From contig JANBVK010000001.1 of assembly GCA_024239035.1 (NCBI GenBank), forward strand, positions 303,929 through 338,114: a stretch of 34,186 nt of DNA, in the 5' to 3' direction. Below are positions 8,830 through 14,214 of the stretch, in pieces. Below the pieces are notes generated by a model. The model made no database searches, was not told the DNA's origin, and worked only from the letters and a program-made list of their open reading frames with translations. Origin of the DNA: Patescibacteria group bacterium (GTDB taxonomy: Bacteria; Patescibacteriota; Minisyncoccia; UBA6257; GWB1-50-10). Both the position numbers and the translations under genes were made by a program. Each line of letters opens with the position of its first letter. The first letter of the stretch is position 1.

Positions 8830-9360
8830 CTACGGTAAAACAACTAACTCTCCCATAATTTTTTTTCCTTCTGGACAAAAATCCCGGCACTCAAATGCAA
8901 AAGTGCCACTGGTCTTCACCCCAAAACTAATCTGCTTGGTCTCACCTTCTTTTACAAATTGGTAGAGCCCTTTATAGGGCATATTGAAGTCGTAATCGCC
9001 GTCTAGAGCAGTGAGTTTAATCTGGACTAAATTACCCTGCCCTACGGTGATAATTGACGGCTCATAGCCGTTCTCTCCAACCGTCATATTAAAAATCCCG
9101 AATTTTGCATCACTATTAGGAGCCGCCGGCGACTCAATTACCGGCTCAGTAGGCTTTGCATTTTGAGGAACCTCTGAAGTAAAGACAGACCTCTCGCCAT
9201 TCTCGTCTTCCAAAAGAGCGTTAGCAGCGTCTCCGTCTCCTTGCTCAACAACCTTAACCGGACTAAGTACACCACCAGACCTCGTTAGTACCCCCACAAC
9301 AATCCCAACAACCACAAACGCGCCCACCACTACAAGAACAATCATCTGTTTCCTGGTCAT
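8830..9360 (-). CDS. Membrane-anchored cupredoxin-like protein, CuA-like loop lacking His
   Basis: 176 aa. MTRKQ precedes a hydrophobic anchor (about 6-25), then an acidic Pro/Glu/Asn linker (about 35-85) and a cupredoxin domain (about 88-176). The C-terminal loop (Cys158, Cys162, Met169) has the spacing of the binuclear CuA loop of cytochrome oxidase subunit II, C-x3-C-x3-H-x2-M, but the His is Lys166. The N-terminal His expected before the FNxP strand is also absent (YDFNMP). With Cys, Cys and Met but no His, a normal CuA centre is unlikely. The fold is clear; metal binding is doubtful. It is the first gene of the fibre transcription unit (fibre start 3 nt after its stop) and has an extended -10 promoter placed for a near-leaderless mRNA. 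Confidence 0.75.
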   Translation of the reverse strand: MTRKQMIVLVVVGAFVVVGIVVGVLTRSGGVLSPVKVVEQGDGDAANALLEDENGERSVFTSEVPQNAKPTEPVIESPAAPNSDAKFGIFNMTVGENGYEPSIITVGQGNLVQIKLTALDGDYDFNMPYKGLYQFVKEGETKQISFGVKTSGTFAFECRDFCPEGKKIMGELVVLP

Positions 9361-9368
9361 TACGTTTA

Positions 9369-9377
9369 ATTATAGCA
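9369..9377 (-). promoter_or_regulatory. Extended -10 promoter driving the cupredoxin-fibre operon
   Basis: On the minus strand the sequence is TGCTATAAT, identical to the element before the 183-aa cupredoxin gene. Only 8 nt separate it from the ATG at 9360, so transcription would begin at or within a couple of bases of the start codon. It probably drives the 176-aa cupredoxin, the 1805-aa fibre and possibly the genes down to 1109. Confidence 0.6.
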
Positions 9378-9397
9378 AATGGAGTATTTTCATAGAA

Positions 9398-9423
9398 CTA
9401 ATGCCTAGCGCCTGGAGCCTAAT
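9398..9423. repeat. Copy A of a 26-bp dispersed repeat (second copy at 13512-13537)
   Basis: This copy and the one at 13512-13537 align without gaps and agree at 21 of 26 positions, sharing the blocks ATTAGGC, CAGG, CTAGGC and TTAG on the minus strand. In this copy the internal TAG is the stop codon of the 51-aa membrane peptide. The flanking sequences are unrelated. Confidence 0.75.
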
Positions 9424-9560
9424 TCCTCGCCTGAATTCTTCTCTATAATAATCGGTGCTGGGTTTGCTTCCTTAGCTACAAGATAACCGATACCGAAACT
9501 GAGCGTCACGATAAGGAAAAGAATAAAGCCGAGAAGAAACCATTTCTGTTTTGTTGACAT
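9405..9560 (-). CDS. 51-aa single-pass membrane peptide
   Basis: A short frame with an ATG at 9560 and a TAG at 9405-9407. It has the basic start MSTKQKW, one strong membrane segment (about residues 7-27) and a short polar tail (KEANPAP, IIIEKNSGEE). A TATAAT box lies 5 nt upstream of the ATG, which supports real expression as a leaderless mRNA. The last residues (GSRR) and the stop come from the dispersed 26-bp repeat, so the original C-terminus may have been changed by the insertion. No family recognised. Its start codon overlaps the -35 box of the divergent rpmA promoter, so the two genes could compete for RNA polymerase. Confidence 0.55.
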   Translation of the reverse strand: MSTKQKWFLLGFILFLIVTLSFGIGYLVAKEANPAPIIIEKNSGEELGSRR

Positions 9561-9581
9561 AGAAGATTATATAAATATTAT
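9554..9581 (+). promoter_or_regulatory. rpmA promoter (TTGACA, 16-nt spacer, TATTAT)
   Basis: A consensus -35 TTGACA at 9554-9559 and TATTAT at 9576-9581, spaced 16 nt. Transcription would start near 9588, leaving a leader of about 125 nt before the rpmA ATG, unlike most genes here, which appear nearly leaderless. The overlapping minus-strand TATAAT (9566-9571) for the 51-aa gene makes this a face-to-face promoter pair. Confidence 0.6.
9566..9571 (-). promoter_or_regulatory. -10 box of the 51-aa membrane peptide gene
   Basis: Perfect TATAAT on the minus strand, ending 5 nt before the ATG at 9560; the predicted mRNA would be leaderless. No -35 box was identified. It overlaps the spacer of the rpmA promoter on the other strand. 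Confidence 0.4.
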
Positions 9582-9603
9582 ATAGGAATAGTGAGAAATG
9601 GCC

Positions 9604-9710
9604 CCCGCCCTAATTTTGCGGGATAGGGCATCATGAAGTAACCCTTCGACCCGCCAGCTGGCGGACTCAGGGTGCTCAATTTTCTAACCTCACTCCGTTC
9701 GGAGAAAATT
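9604..9710 (+). promoter_or_regulatory. Structured rpmA 5' leader with three hairpins, the last burying the ribosome binding site
   Basis: Three inverted repeats lie in the leader. First, 9604-9628 has alternative stems (CCCGC/GCGGG or GCCCT/AGGGC) that cannot form together. Second, 9641-9673 has an outer ACCCT/AGGGT pair around the perfect palindrome CCGCCAGCTGGCGG at 9651-9664. Third, 9678-9710 pairs AATTTTCT with AGAAAATT around an inner CCG-TT-CGG stem. The GGAG Shine-Dalgarno sequence (9701-9704) lies in the third hairpin, 9 nt before the ATG. A role in translational control of bL27 is inference; the hairpins may simply be inserted palindromic words. Confidence 0.5.
9641..9673. repeat. 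Nested palindromic word CCCTTCGAC-[CCGCCAGCTGGCGG]-ACTCAGGGT
   Basis: The outer halves CCCTTCGAC and CTCAGGGT recur in fmt at 13359-13378, where only ATTG separates them. Here a different perfect 14-bp palindrome fills the middle (9651-9664). This looks like one mobile word inserted into another. Confidence 0.65.
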
Positions 9711-9713
9711 CGC

Positions 9714-9992
9714 ATGGCACATACAAAAGCAAAAAGTTCAGCTAAAAACACTCGGGATTCGATAGGAAGACGCCTTGGTGTGAAACGCCAAGACGGTGAG
9801 ATGGTAAAACCCGGAGATATTATCGTGCGCCAACGCGGCACGAAATTTTACGCCGGCACGAATGTCCGCCGGGGAAGAGACGACACTCTCTACGCCGTCG
9901 GAGTTGGAGTTGTGAAATTTAAAAGACGAAGGAAAGTCTCGTTTGACGGTTCTAGGAAACACATCAAAATTGTAAGCGTCACAGCCAGCTAA
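9714..9992 (+). CDS. rpmA: 50S ribosomal protein bL27
   Basis: 92 aa, the usual length. The start [20 protein letters not shown] matches bL27 (MAHKKAGGSTRNGRDS in E. coli), with SS in place of the first GG. The conserved core follows: [33 protein letters not shown]. bL27 sits near the peptidyl-transferase centre of the large subunit, its N-terminus reaching toward the P-site tRNA. The ATG at 9714 is chosen over an in-frame ATG at 9672 because the family begins with MAH and GGAG lies 9 nt upstream. There is no N-terminal extension needing protease removal as in Firmicutes. It stands alone on the plus strand, convergent with rplI 5 nt away. Confidence 0.95.
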   Translation: MAHTKAKSSAKNTRDSIGRRLGVKRQDGEMVKPGDIIVRQRGTKFYAGTNVRRGRDDTLYAVGVGVVKFKRRRKVSFDGSRKHIKIVSVTAS

Positions 9993-9997
9993 TCCTC

Positions 9998-10462
9998 CTA
10001 CCTGTCTTCTTTCTCCACTAAAACGCTTACCTTCGTTTTTATCCCTTCTCCTAAATCAACGGGAACGCTTGTCTCGCCTAAAGTTTTAATCGGCTTCTCT
10101 AAGTCCACTCTTACATCGGGGATGCCATGCTTTTCAAGTGCACGCTCAATGTCTTTCGCGTTCACCGATCCAAACACTTCCTTTTTCTCCCTGGTCTGCC
10201 TGCCGGCAGGCAGGTTTTTACGCTTAAAAGATAAAGTTAAATCTTTAATCTTTCCTGCTCTCTCCTCTAAAATAGCGGCCAATTTCTCACTCTCCTCCTC
10301 TATCTTGGATTTTTCTTCAATTAATCTTTTTAAGGCTTGGGGTGTCGCTGCCTCGGCCATTTTTTTTGGTAGTAAAAAATTACGGGCATAGCCGTCCTTT
10401 ACTTCCTTCACGTCCAATTTCTCACCAACGCCCTTTATATCTTCAAGTAAGATTACTTTCAC
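9998..10462 (-). CDS. rplI: 50S ribosomal protein bL9, with an inserted word in the linker
   Basis: 154 aa with a GTG start. The N-terminal domain (MKVILLEDIKGVGEKLDVKE, then GYARNFLLPKKMAEAAT) is typical and binds 23S rRNA. A long charged helix (about 45-85) connects to the C-terminal domain (GSVNAKDIERAL, then VDLEKPIKTLGETSVPVDLG). Between them lies NLPAGRQT, encoded by an 18-bp perfect palindrome, which does not belong to the family. The frame is kept, so the gene should be functional. bL9 is reported missing from some CPR groups (for example Microgenomates), so its presence is a weak pointer to Parcubacteria. The start is 1 nt after the TGA of the S41 protease gene, so the two form an operon. 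Confidence 0.93.
   Translation of the reverse strand: MKVILLEDIKGVGEKLDVKEVKDGYARNFLLPKKMAEAATPQALKRLIEEKSKIEEESEKLAAILEERAGKIKDLTLSFKRKNLPAGRQTREKKEVFGSVNAKDIERALEKHGIPDVRVDLEKPIKTLGETSVPVDLGEGIKTKVSVLVEKEDR
10196..10213. repeat. 18-bp perfect palindrome inserted in rplI
   Basis: CTGCCTGCCGGCAGGCAG is its own reverse complement. On the coding strand it supplies the LPAGRQ residues between the two bL9 domains. Its GC content is far above that of the surrounding gene, marking it as an insertion. Confidence 0.85.
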
Positions 10463-10463
10463 G

Positions 10464-11717
10464 TCAAAGATTAATAATTAAAACCCGCCTGCTAGATTTC
10501 GCGATTTCTTCCTGGAGGATCTCGAGTGCCCTATCAAACTGAGGATCAACTCCGTTCTCTATGTCTTCTTCGGTAAATTCTATCTCCACGTCCGGCTCAA
10601 GTCCCACGCTGTCTATCTGGTGTCCGGCTGGAGTAAGCCATTCTGCCACCGAAATTTTGATAGACGAACCATCTCTTAGGGTCTCAACTTCTTGAACCGT
10701 TCCTTTGCCAAATGTTTTCTCGCCAACAAGTTTTATATCCCGATTATCACGGAGGGCGCCGGCTACAATCTCCGAAGCTGATGCTGAACCTCCGTTTACC
10801 AAAACAACGGTTGGCACTTTTGCTAAAGCATTGGGGCCGCTCACCCGAAACAGTTTCTCGTCGCCGGAACGAAATTTTTCCCTAACAATTACATCTCCCC
10901 TCTCTAAAAACCAGCTAGCAACATTGTTAGCAACTTCCAAAAAACCACCGGAATTATTTCTCAGATCTAATATCACCCCATTAGCCCCTTTCAAAAGAGC
11001 AGAAAAAGACGCCTGATAAAAAAGTTGGGGAGCACTAGCATTAAAATTATAAAGGCGAAAGTAAGCAATGTCGTCGGATATCATCTCCCAATCAAGGGTT
11101 GGTACCACGATAACAGCTCTTGTAACCTTAAACTCTTTAGCTTCACTCCAATCATCCCTCAAAACAAGGAGGGTTACTTCGGTATCAACTTCACCTCTAA
11201 TAAGCTTCACTGCCTCTTCGATAGTTAAATTATTGGTAGGAGTGTCATCAACCCTCAAAATCTTATCACCGGCCCGCAACCCCACTTCCTCTGCCGGATT
11301 ACCTTTTAGAGGGGCGATTATCAGGAGCTGATTGTCCCTGATACTAATCTCAGCCCCAATACCTCCAAAACTACCCTGGATATCCTCACTAAATTTCTTA
11401 GCGTCGCTAGGATTAAAAAACGATGAATAGGGATCGTCTAGTGAGCCTATTACCCCGGCGATAGCGCCGTAGAGTAAATCTTGGTCTTCAATCTCTTCAA
11501 TTTTGAAGTGTTTATCTTTAACAATGCGGACCACATCCCAAAATACGGAGAGATCAGCTTCAAGCAAGGACGCCTCATCATCTGTGACGTAAGGAGTAAC
11601 CCCCACGCTCTCCGGCGCATACAAACCAAAACGAAAGCCGCCATAGAGCACACTCGCCCCCACTATCAGTCCGCTCAAGAACACAAATCCGAATTTTAAA
11701 AACTTCTTATTAAACAT
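10464..11717 (-). CDS. S41-family carboxyl-terminal processing protease (CtpA/Prc-like)
   Basis: 417 aa. A membrane signal anchor at about 7-27 is followed by a short extracytoplasmic N-domain, a PDZ domain (about 115-190: GSFGGIGAEI, APLKGNPAEEVGLRAGDKIL) and the S41 catalytic domain (about 210-385). The nucleophile is Ser313 in GGSASASEI and the general base Lys338 in TFGKGTVQ; their spacing of 25 residues matches the Ser-Lys dyad of the family. Substrate strand LTPAGHQIDSVGLEPDVEI is present. It degrades or trims extracytoplasmic proteins at their C-termini. It is upstream of rplI in a two-gene unit. A TG-G-TTAAAT element ends 7 nt before the ATG, suggesting a leaderless or nearly leaderless mRNA. 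Confidence 0.93.
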   Translation of the reverse strand: MFNKKFLKFGFVFLSGLIVGASVLYGGFRFGLYAPESVGVTPYVTDDEASLLEADLSVFWDVVRIVKDKHFKIEEIEDQDLLYGAIAGVIGSLDDPYSSFFNPSDAKKFSEDIQGSFGGIGAEISIRDNQLLIIAPLKGNPAEEVGLRAGDKILRVDDTPTNNLTIEEAVKLIRGEVDTEVTLLVLRDDWSEAKEFKVTRAVIVVPTLDWEMISDDIAYFRLYNFNASAPQLFYQASFSALLKGANGVILDLRNNSGGFLEVANNVASWFLERGDVIVREKFRSGDEKLFRVSGPNALAKVPTVVLVNGGSASASEIVAGALRDNRDIKLVGEKTFGKGTVQEVETLRDGSSIKISVAEWLTPAGHQIDSVGLEPDVEIEFTEEDIENGVDPQFDRALEILQEEIAKSSRRVLIINL

Positions 11718-11724
11718 TCTCTCT

Positions 11725-11733
11725 ATTTAACCA
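11725..11733 (-). promoter_or_regulatory. Extended -10 element of the S41 protease-rplI operon
   Basis: Minus strand TGGTTAAAT (extended TGn plus a TTAAAT hexamer), 7 nt before the ATG at 11717. The bases between (AGAGAGA) could also act as a weak ribosome binding site. No -35 box seen. Confidence 0.4.
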
Positions 11734-11780
11734 AACAGGTGCGGCAAATGCAAACTTACAGGCCTACACTTGATAACATT

Positions 11781-12311
11781 TCATACACCTCTCCGCTGCA
11801 CTTTAAGATTTTGCTCATCTATTTCATACACCTCCTTTGCTTTATCAATAAATAATTTACCGTCGAGGTGATCTACTTCATGTTGGAACACGCGGGCGAG
11901 AAGTCCCCACGCTTTGATTTTAATTTTCTTGCCCTGAATATTATAACCTTCAAGTACAATACGCTCCGACCGCTCCACCATGCCGTGGTACCCGGGAACA
12001 CTTAAACATCCTTCTTCAAGTAAGGTTTTCTCTTTATAAGTTCTGATGATTTTCGGATTAAAAATGGCATAAAATTTTTCATTACTTGCATCATCACTGG
12101 ACCTCGGCACCTGAGCCACAAAAAGACGCAGAGTGAAACCAATCTGATTAGCTGACAAACCAATACCTAAGGCCGCTTTCATAGTAATACGCATCTGCCT
12201 TACAAACTCTCTTAATTCTTTCTTATTCTCCTTCGATAAATCGGTCGGTGGAATCTTCGTTCGCAATACTGATTTCTCTTTTTTGTTATTAATAATGAAA
12301 ATTTTACTCAT
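11781..12311 (-). CDS. def: Peptide deformylase
   Basis: 176 aa. All three family motifs are present: motif 1 GIGLSANQIG (49-58; usual GxGLAAxQxG), motif 2 EGCLS (100-104, metal ligand Cys102) and motif 3 QHEVDHLDG (ligands His144 and His148, catalytic Glu145). It removes the formyl group from the N-terminal Met of new proteins, using Fe2+ or a similar metal, in the cytosol. The C-terminus (KAKEVYEIDEQNLKVQRRG) is a short basic tail. The ATG overlaps the TGA of the 90-aa gene upstream (ATGA), so translation is coupled. fmt, which adds the formyl group, lies divergently about 310 bp away. Confidence 0.95.
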   Translation of the reverse strand: MSKIFIINNKKEKSVLRTKIPPTDLSKENKKELREFVRQMRITMKAALGIGLSANQIGFTLRLFVAQVPRSSDDASNEKFYAIFNPKIIRTYKEKTLLEEGCLSVPGYHGMVERSERIVLEGYNIQGKKIKIKAWGLLARVFQHEVDHLDGKLFIDKAKEVYEIDEQNLKVQRRGV

Positions 12312-12580
12312 TTCTTACTTTTTTTGATTTCCGTAAACAGCTTCATGAAATACGCTCCTTTTTTCTTCACATTCTTGCGAGAAGCTACGTCCTTCGCCAG
12401 CTGCATAAGCATCTCGACGTCATTCTCCTTCGCAAGCTTCATATAGAGCGATTTATGTGTTTCGTCATCAAGAATCTCCGCAAGCATGAGCCCCGTTGAC
12501 TGGTGTGACACGTACACTCGTGACGTCTTTTTTCTCTCCTTTAGGAGATTTAAATAATCTTTACCAGCTGATTTCTTCAC
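12308..12580 (-). CDS. 90-aa conserved-looking protein translationally coupled to deformylase, unknown
   Basis: Small, lysine-rich and probably cytosolic: no signal or membrane segment. It is predicted mostly helical (KDYLNLLKERKK, TGLMLAEILDDETHKSLYMK, DVEMLMQLAKDVASRK, then a KKKGAYFMKLFTEIKKSKK tail). The basic C-terminus suggests RNA or ribosome contact, but this is only inference; I do not recognise a family. It starts with GTG at 12580 and ends with a 4-nt overlap into def, so it is the first gene of a def operon. The 40-nt gap to the divergent fmt start holds A/T-rich -10-like sequences on both strands. Confidence 0.7.
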   Translation of the reverse strand: MKKSAGKDYLNLLKERKKTSRVYVSHQSTGLMLAEILDDETHKSLYMKLAKENDVEMLMQLAKDVASRKNVKKKGAYFMKLFTEIKKSKK

Positions 12581-12620
12581 GTCTTCATCTTATAATAATA
12601 AGATACGTTATCCAAATAAT

Positions 12621-13484
12621 ATGCTTTCAGCGCCAAAATACATCTTTTTCGGGACACCGGAATTCGCCGCCATAATTCTGGAAAAACTCATAGCCGCTCA
12701 TATGCCGCCTGTTCTGATTGTCTGCAATCCCGACAGACCAGTAGGACGAAAGAAGGTCATAACTTCACCGCCAACAAAACTTCTGGCAGCACAACACAAT
12801 ATTCCAATATCACAGCCAGAAACTTTATTAAACTACAAACCGCCAACTACAAATTACAAACCTGATTTCTTTATCGTGGCTGCTTATGCCAAAATCATCC
12901 CGAAGGACATTTTAAAAATTCCCCGACTTGGCACCGTCGGTGTTCATCCTTCCCTCCTACCAAAATATCGCGGACCGACCCCAATTCAAGCGGCTATTTT
13001 AAGCGGAGATGAAAAGACCGGCGTCACACTCTTTCTAATAGACGAGGAAATTGATCACGGACCAATTCTCGCGCAACGAGCACTCGAGAATTATGAATTA
13101 GGAATTATGAATTATAAAGAATTAGAAAAAGGGCTGGCGGGAATGAGTGGGGATCTACTCGTTGAAACATTGCTGAAATTTATAAAAGGTGAGATTAAAC
13201 CGCAACCGCAGGACGAGACCCAAGCGACATACACAAAGAAATTCAAGATTGAAGACGCATATGTTGACCTAGAGAAAGATAATCCGGTGGCGGTCGAGAG
13301 AAAAATCCGGGCTCTTAACCCGGAGCCAGGAGTATGGACGATCAGCACGGGCGGCAAGCCCTTCGACATTGCTCAGGGTAAACGCGTAAAACTCCTGGAG
13401 GCCGAGTTAGCAGAGAGGGAACTAAAACTCAAGAAAATTCAGGTTGAAGGCAAAAAACCACAAGAACTAGATTATAGACTTTAG
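12621..13484 (+). CDS. fmt: Methionyl-tRNA formyltransferase carrying three in-frame inserted words
   Basis: 287 aa, slightly short. The N-terminal formyltransferase domain begins IFFGTPEFAA and contains HPSLLPKYRGPTPIQAA (109-125) and GVTLFLIDEEIDHGPIL (134-150). In E. coli catalysis uses Asn106, His108 and Asp144; here the His (109) and Asp (145) are kept but the Asn position is Gly107. The C-terminal OB-like domain (about 205-287) is short. Three low-complexity stretches sit in loops: NYKPPTTNYKP (71-81), ENYELGIMNYKEL (156-168) and KPFDIAQGK (246-254). It transfers formyl from 10-formyl-THF to initiator Met-tRNA. It is divergent from the def operon. The start is the first ATG, directly before the conserved strand. 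Confidence 0.92.
   Translation: MLSAPKYIFFGTPEFAAIILEKLIAAHMPPVLIVCNPDRPVGRKKVITSPPTKLLAAQHNIPISQPETLLNYKPPTTNYKPDFFIVAAYAKIIPKDILKIPRLGTVGVHPSLLPKYRGPTPIQAAILSGDEKTGVTLFLIDEEIDHGPILAQRALENYELGIMNYKELEKGLAGMSGDLLVETLLKFIKGEIKPQPQDETQATYTKKFKIEDAYVDLEKDNPVAVERKIRALNPEPGVWTISTGGKPFDIAQGKRVKLLEAELAERELKLKKIQVEGKKPQELDYRL
13359..13378. repeat. Palindromic word CCCTTCGAC-ATTG-CTCAGGGT inside fmt
   Basis: Encodes PFDIAQGK in the short C-terminal domain of Fmt. Same halves as the nested element at 9641-9673 in the rpmA leader. Confidence 0.65.
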
Positions 13485-13511
13485 AAACTAGCCAGTGTCA
13501 TCGCACAAATC

Positions 13512-13537
13512 CTAACGCCTAGTACCTGATGCCTAAT
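13512..13537. repeat. Copy B of the 26-bp dispersed repeat
   Basis: Pairs with copy A at 9398-9423 (21 of 26 bases identical, no gaps). Here too the repeat supplies the stop codon (TAG at 13533-13535) of a minus-strand membrane-protein gene, directly after ...VLEN. Confidence 0.75.
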
Positions 13538-13988
13538 TTTCTAACACCGTGTACTCCATCACAATTCGCTGCCTGTCTTTAAAAATGATTGTTGCTGGAT
13601 TCTCTACTCGCGTGCCATCAACCGTAATTTCTAAGACATATCCTTCGCGCTCTATTGATTGACCCCACGCCCTAAAGAAATCCACTAGCGTGTATCTGCT
13701 GTCGTCTTGTGGTTCAATGTGAAGTTCACCCGTCCTGTCGTGGGTATGTATTGTGCGAAGACATGGACTATTTCCAATAGTGCCGGGTATAGCTTCAAAC
13801 TCACTATCCACAGTAATCGTAAGTTGAGGATGAATATGTTCTCTGACCGGTAGATGTTGCGCTAAACACGGGATCCCCGAACCACTTGGAGAAGATGAAG
13901 AACCAAAAAACTTCGGCAGAGCAAATAATCCTCCGAGAACAAAAACCACAACGATAACCCAAATGATAGTTGATTTATTTTTCCTCAT
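13533..13988 (-). CDS. Anchored extracytoplasmic His-rich protein (HIHP / HTHDRTG motifs)
   Basis: 151 aa. MRKNKS and a hydrophobic segment (about 8-28) precede a Ser/Gly linker and a compact C-terminal domain. Striking motifs are PCLAQH, EHIHPQLTI, PCLRTIHTHDRTGELHIEP and DFFRAWGQ. Eight His residues and two Cys residues fall within about 55 positions, so metal binding on the outer face is plausible. I have seen similar HTHD-x-TG-x-x-HIE proteins in CPR and archaeal genomes as uncharacterised proteins; I do not know a function. Two Cys (in PCLAQH and PCLRTI) could form a disulfide. The stop codon lies in a dispersed repeat. It is divergent from tRNA-Gln, with its ATG 25 nt from the tRNA 5' end. 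Confidence 0.75.
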   Translation of the reverse strand: MRKNKSTIIWVIVVVFVLGGLFALPKFFGSSSSPSGSGIPCLAQHLPVREHIHPQLTITVDSEFEAIPGTIGNSPCLRTIHTHDRTGELHIEPQDDSRYTLVDFFRAWGQSIEREGYVLEITVDGTRVENPATIIFKDRQRIVMEYTVLEN

Positions 13989-13998
13989 TGTCTATTAA
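13970..13998 (+). promoter_or_regulatory. tRNA-Gln promoter
   Basis: TTGATT (13970-13975), 17-nt spacer, TATTAA (13993-13998). The predicted start is near 14005, about 9 nt before the mature tRNA 5' end, a normal distance. It overlaps the start of the divergent His-rich protein gene. Confidence 0.5.
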
Positions 13999-14013
13999 TA
14001 GTAATACAACCAA

Positions 14014-14084
14014 TGCCGGGTCGTCTAATGGTAGGACCCATGCCTCTGAAGCATGTTATCGGGGTTCGAGTCCCTGCCCGGCAG
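14014..14084 (+). tRNA. tRNA-Gln (anticodon CUG)
   Basis: A full cloverleaf can be folded: acceptor TGCCGGG (14014-14020) with CCCGGCA (14077-14083), D arm GTC/GAC with a GGT loop, anticodon stem CATGC/GCATG with loop CTCTGAA (anticodon CTG at 14046-14048), 5-bp T stem and loop TTCGAGT. The discriminator is G84. The next bases are CCG, so CCA is not encoded and must be added. U1-A72 and the anticodon fit glutamine. Confidence 0.93.
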
Positions 14085-14091
14085 CCGTTTA

Positions 14092-14202
14092 GAAATTCAT
14101 CCCGAAGTTATGAGGGATAGAATTTCAAACGTCCCGAACGAATGTGAGGGAATGCCGAGTGGGCACAAATCAATCATCCCGAGGAACATGAGTGACGAGG
14201 GA
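14092..14202. repeat. Three tandem hairpins sharing TCCCGA...AGGGA
   Basis: Units at 14100-14117, 14132-14151 and 14177-14202 each start TCCCGA and end AGGGA, with different loops. The first is extended by GAAATTC/GAATTTC arms into a long hairpin (14092-14125) that could end tRNA-Gln transcription. The third contains an in-frame ATG (14188) of the nuclease frame. They resemble copies of one short palindromic element. Confidence 0.6.
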
Positions 14203-14214
14203 CACCATCAATTC

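Noticed and set aside
9672-9713. Longer bL27 starting at 9672
   Set aside because: The extra residues come from a hairpin, the family starts MAH, and the GGAG site fits the ATG at 9714.
14053-14214. Upstream extension of the GIY-YIG protein to the ATG at 14053
   Set aside because: That start lies in the anticodon arm of tRNA-Gln and the added residues are encoded by tRNA and hairpin repeats.
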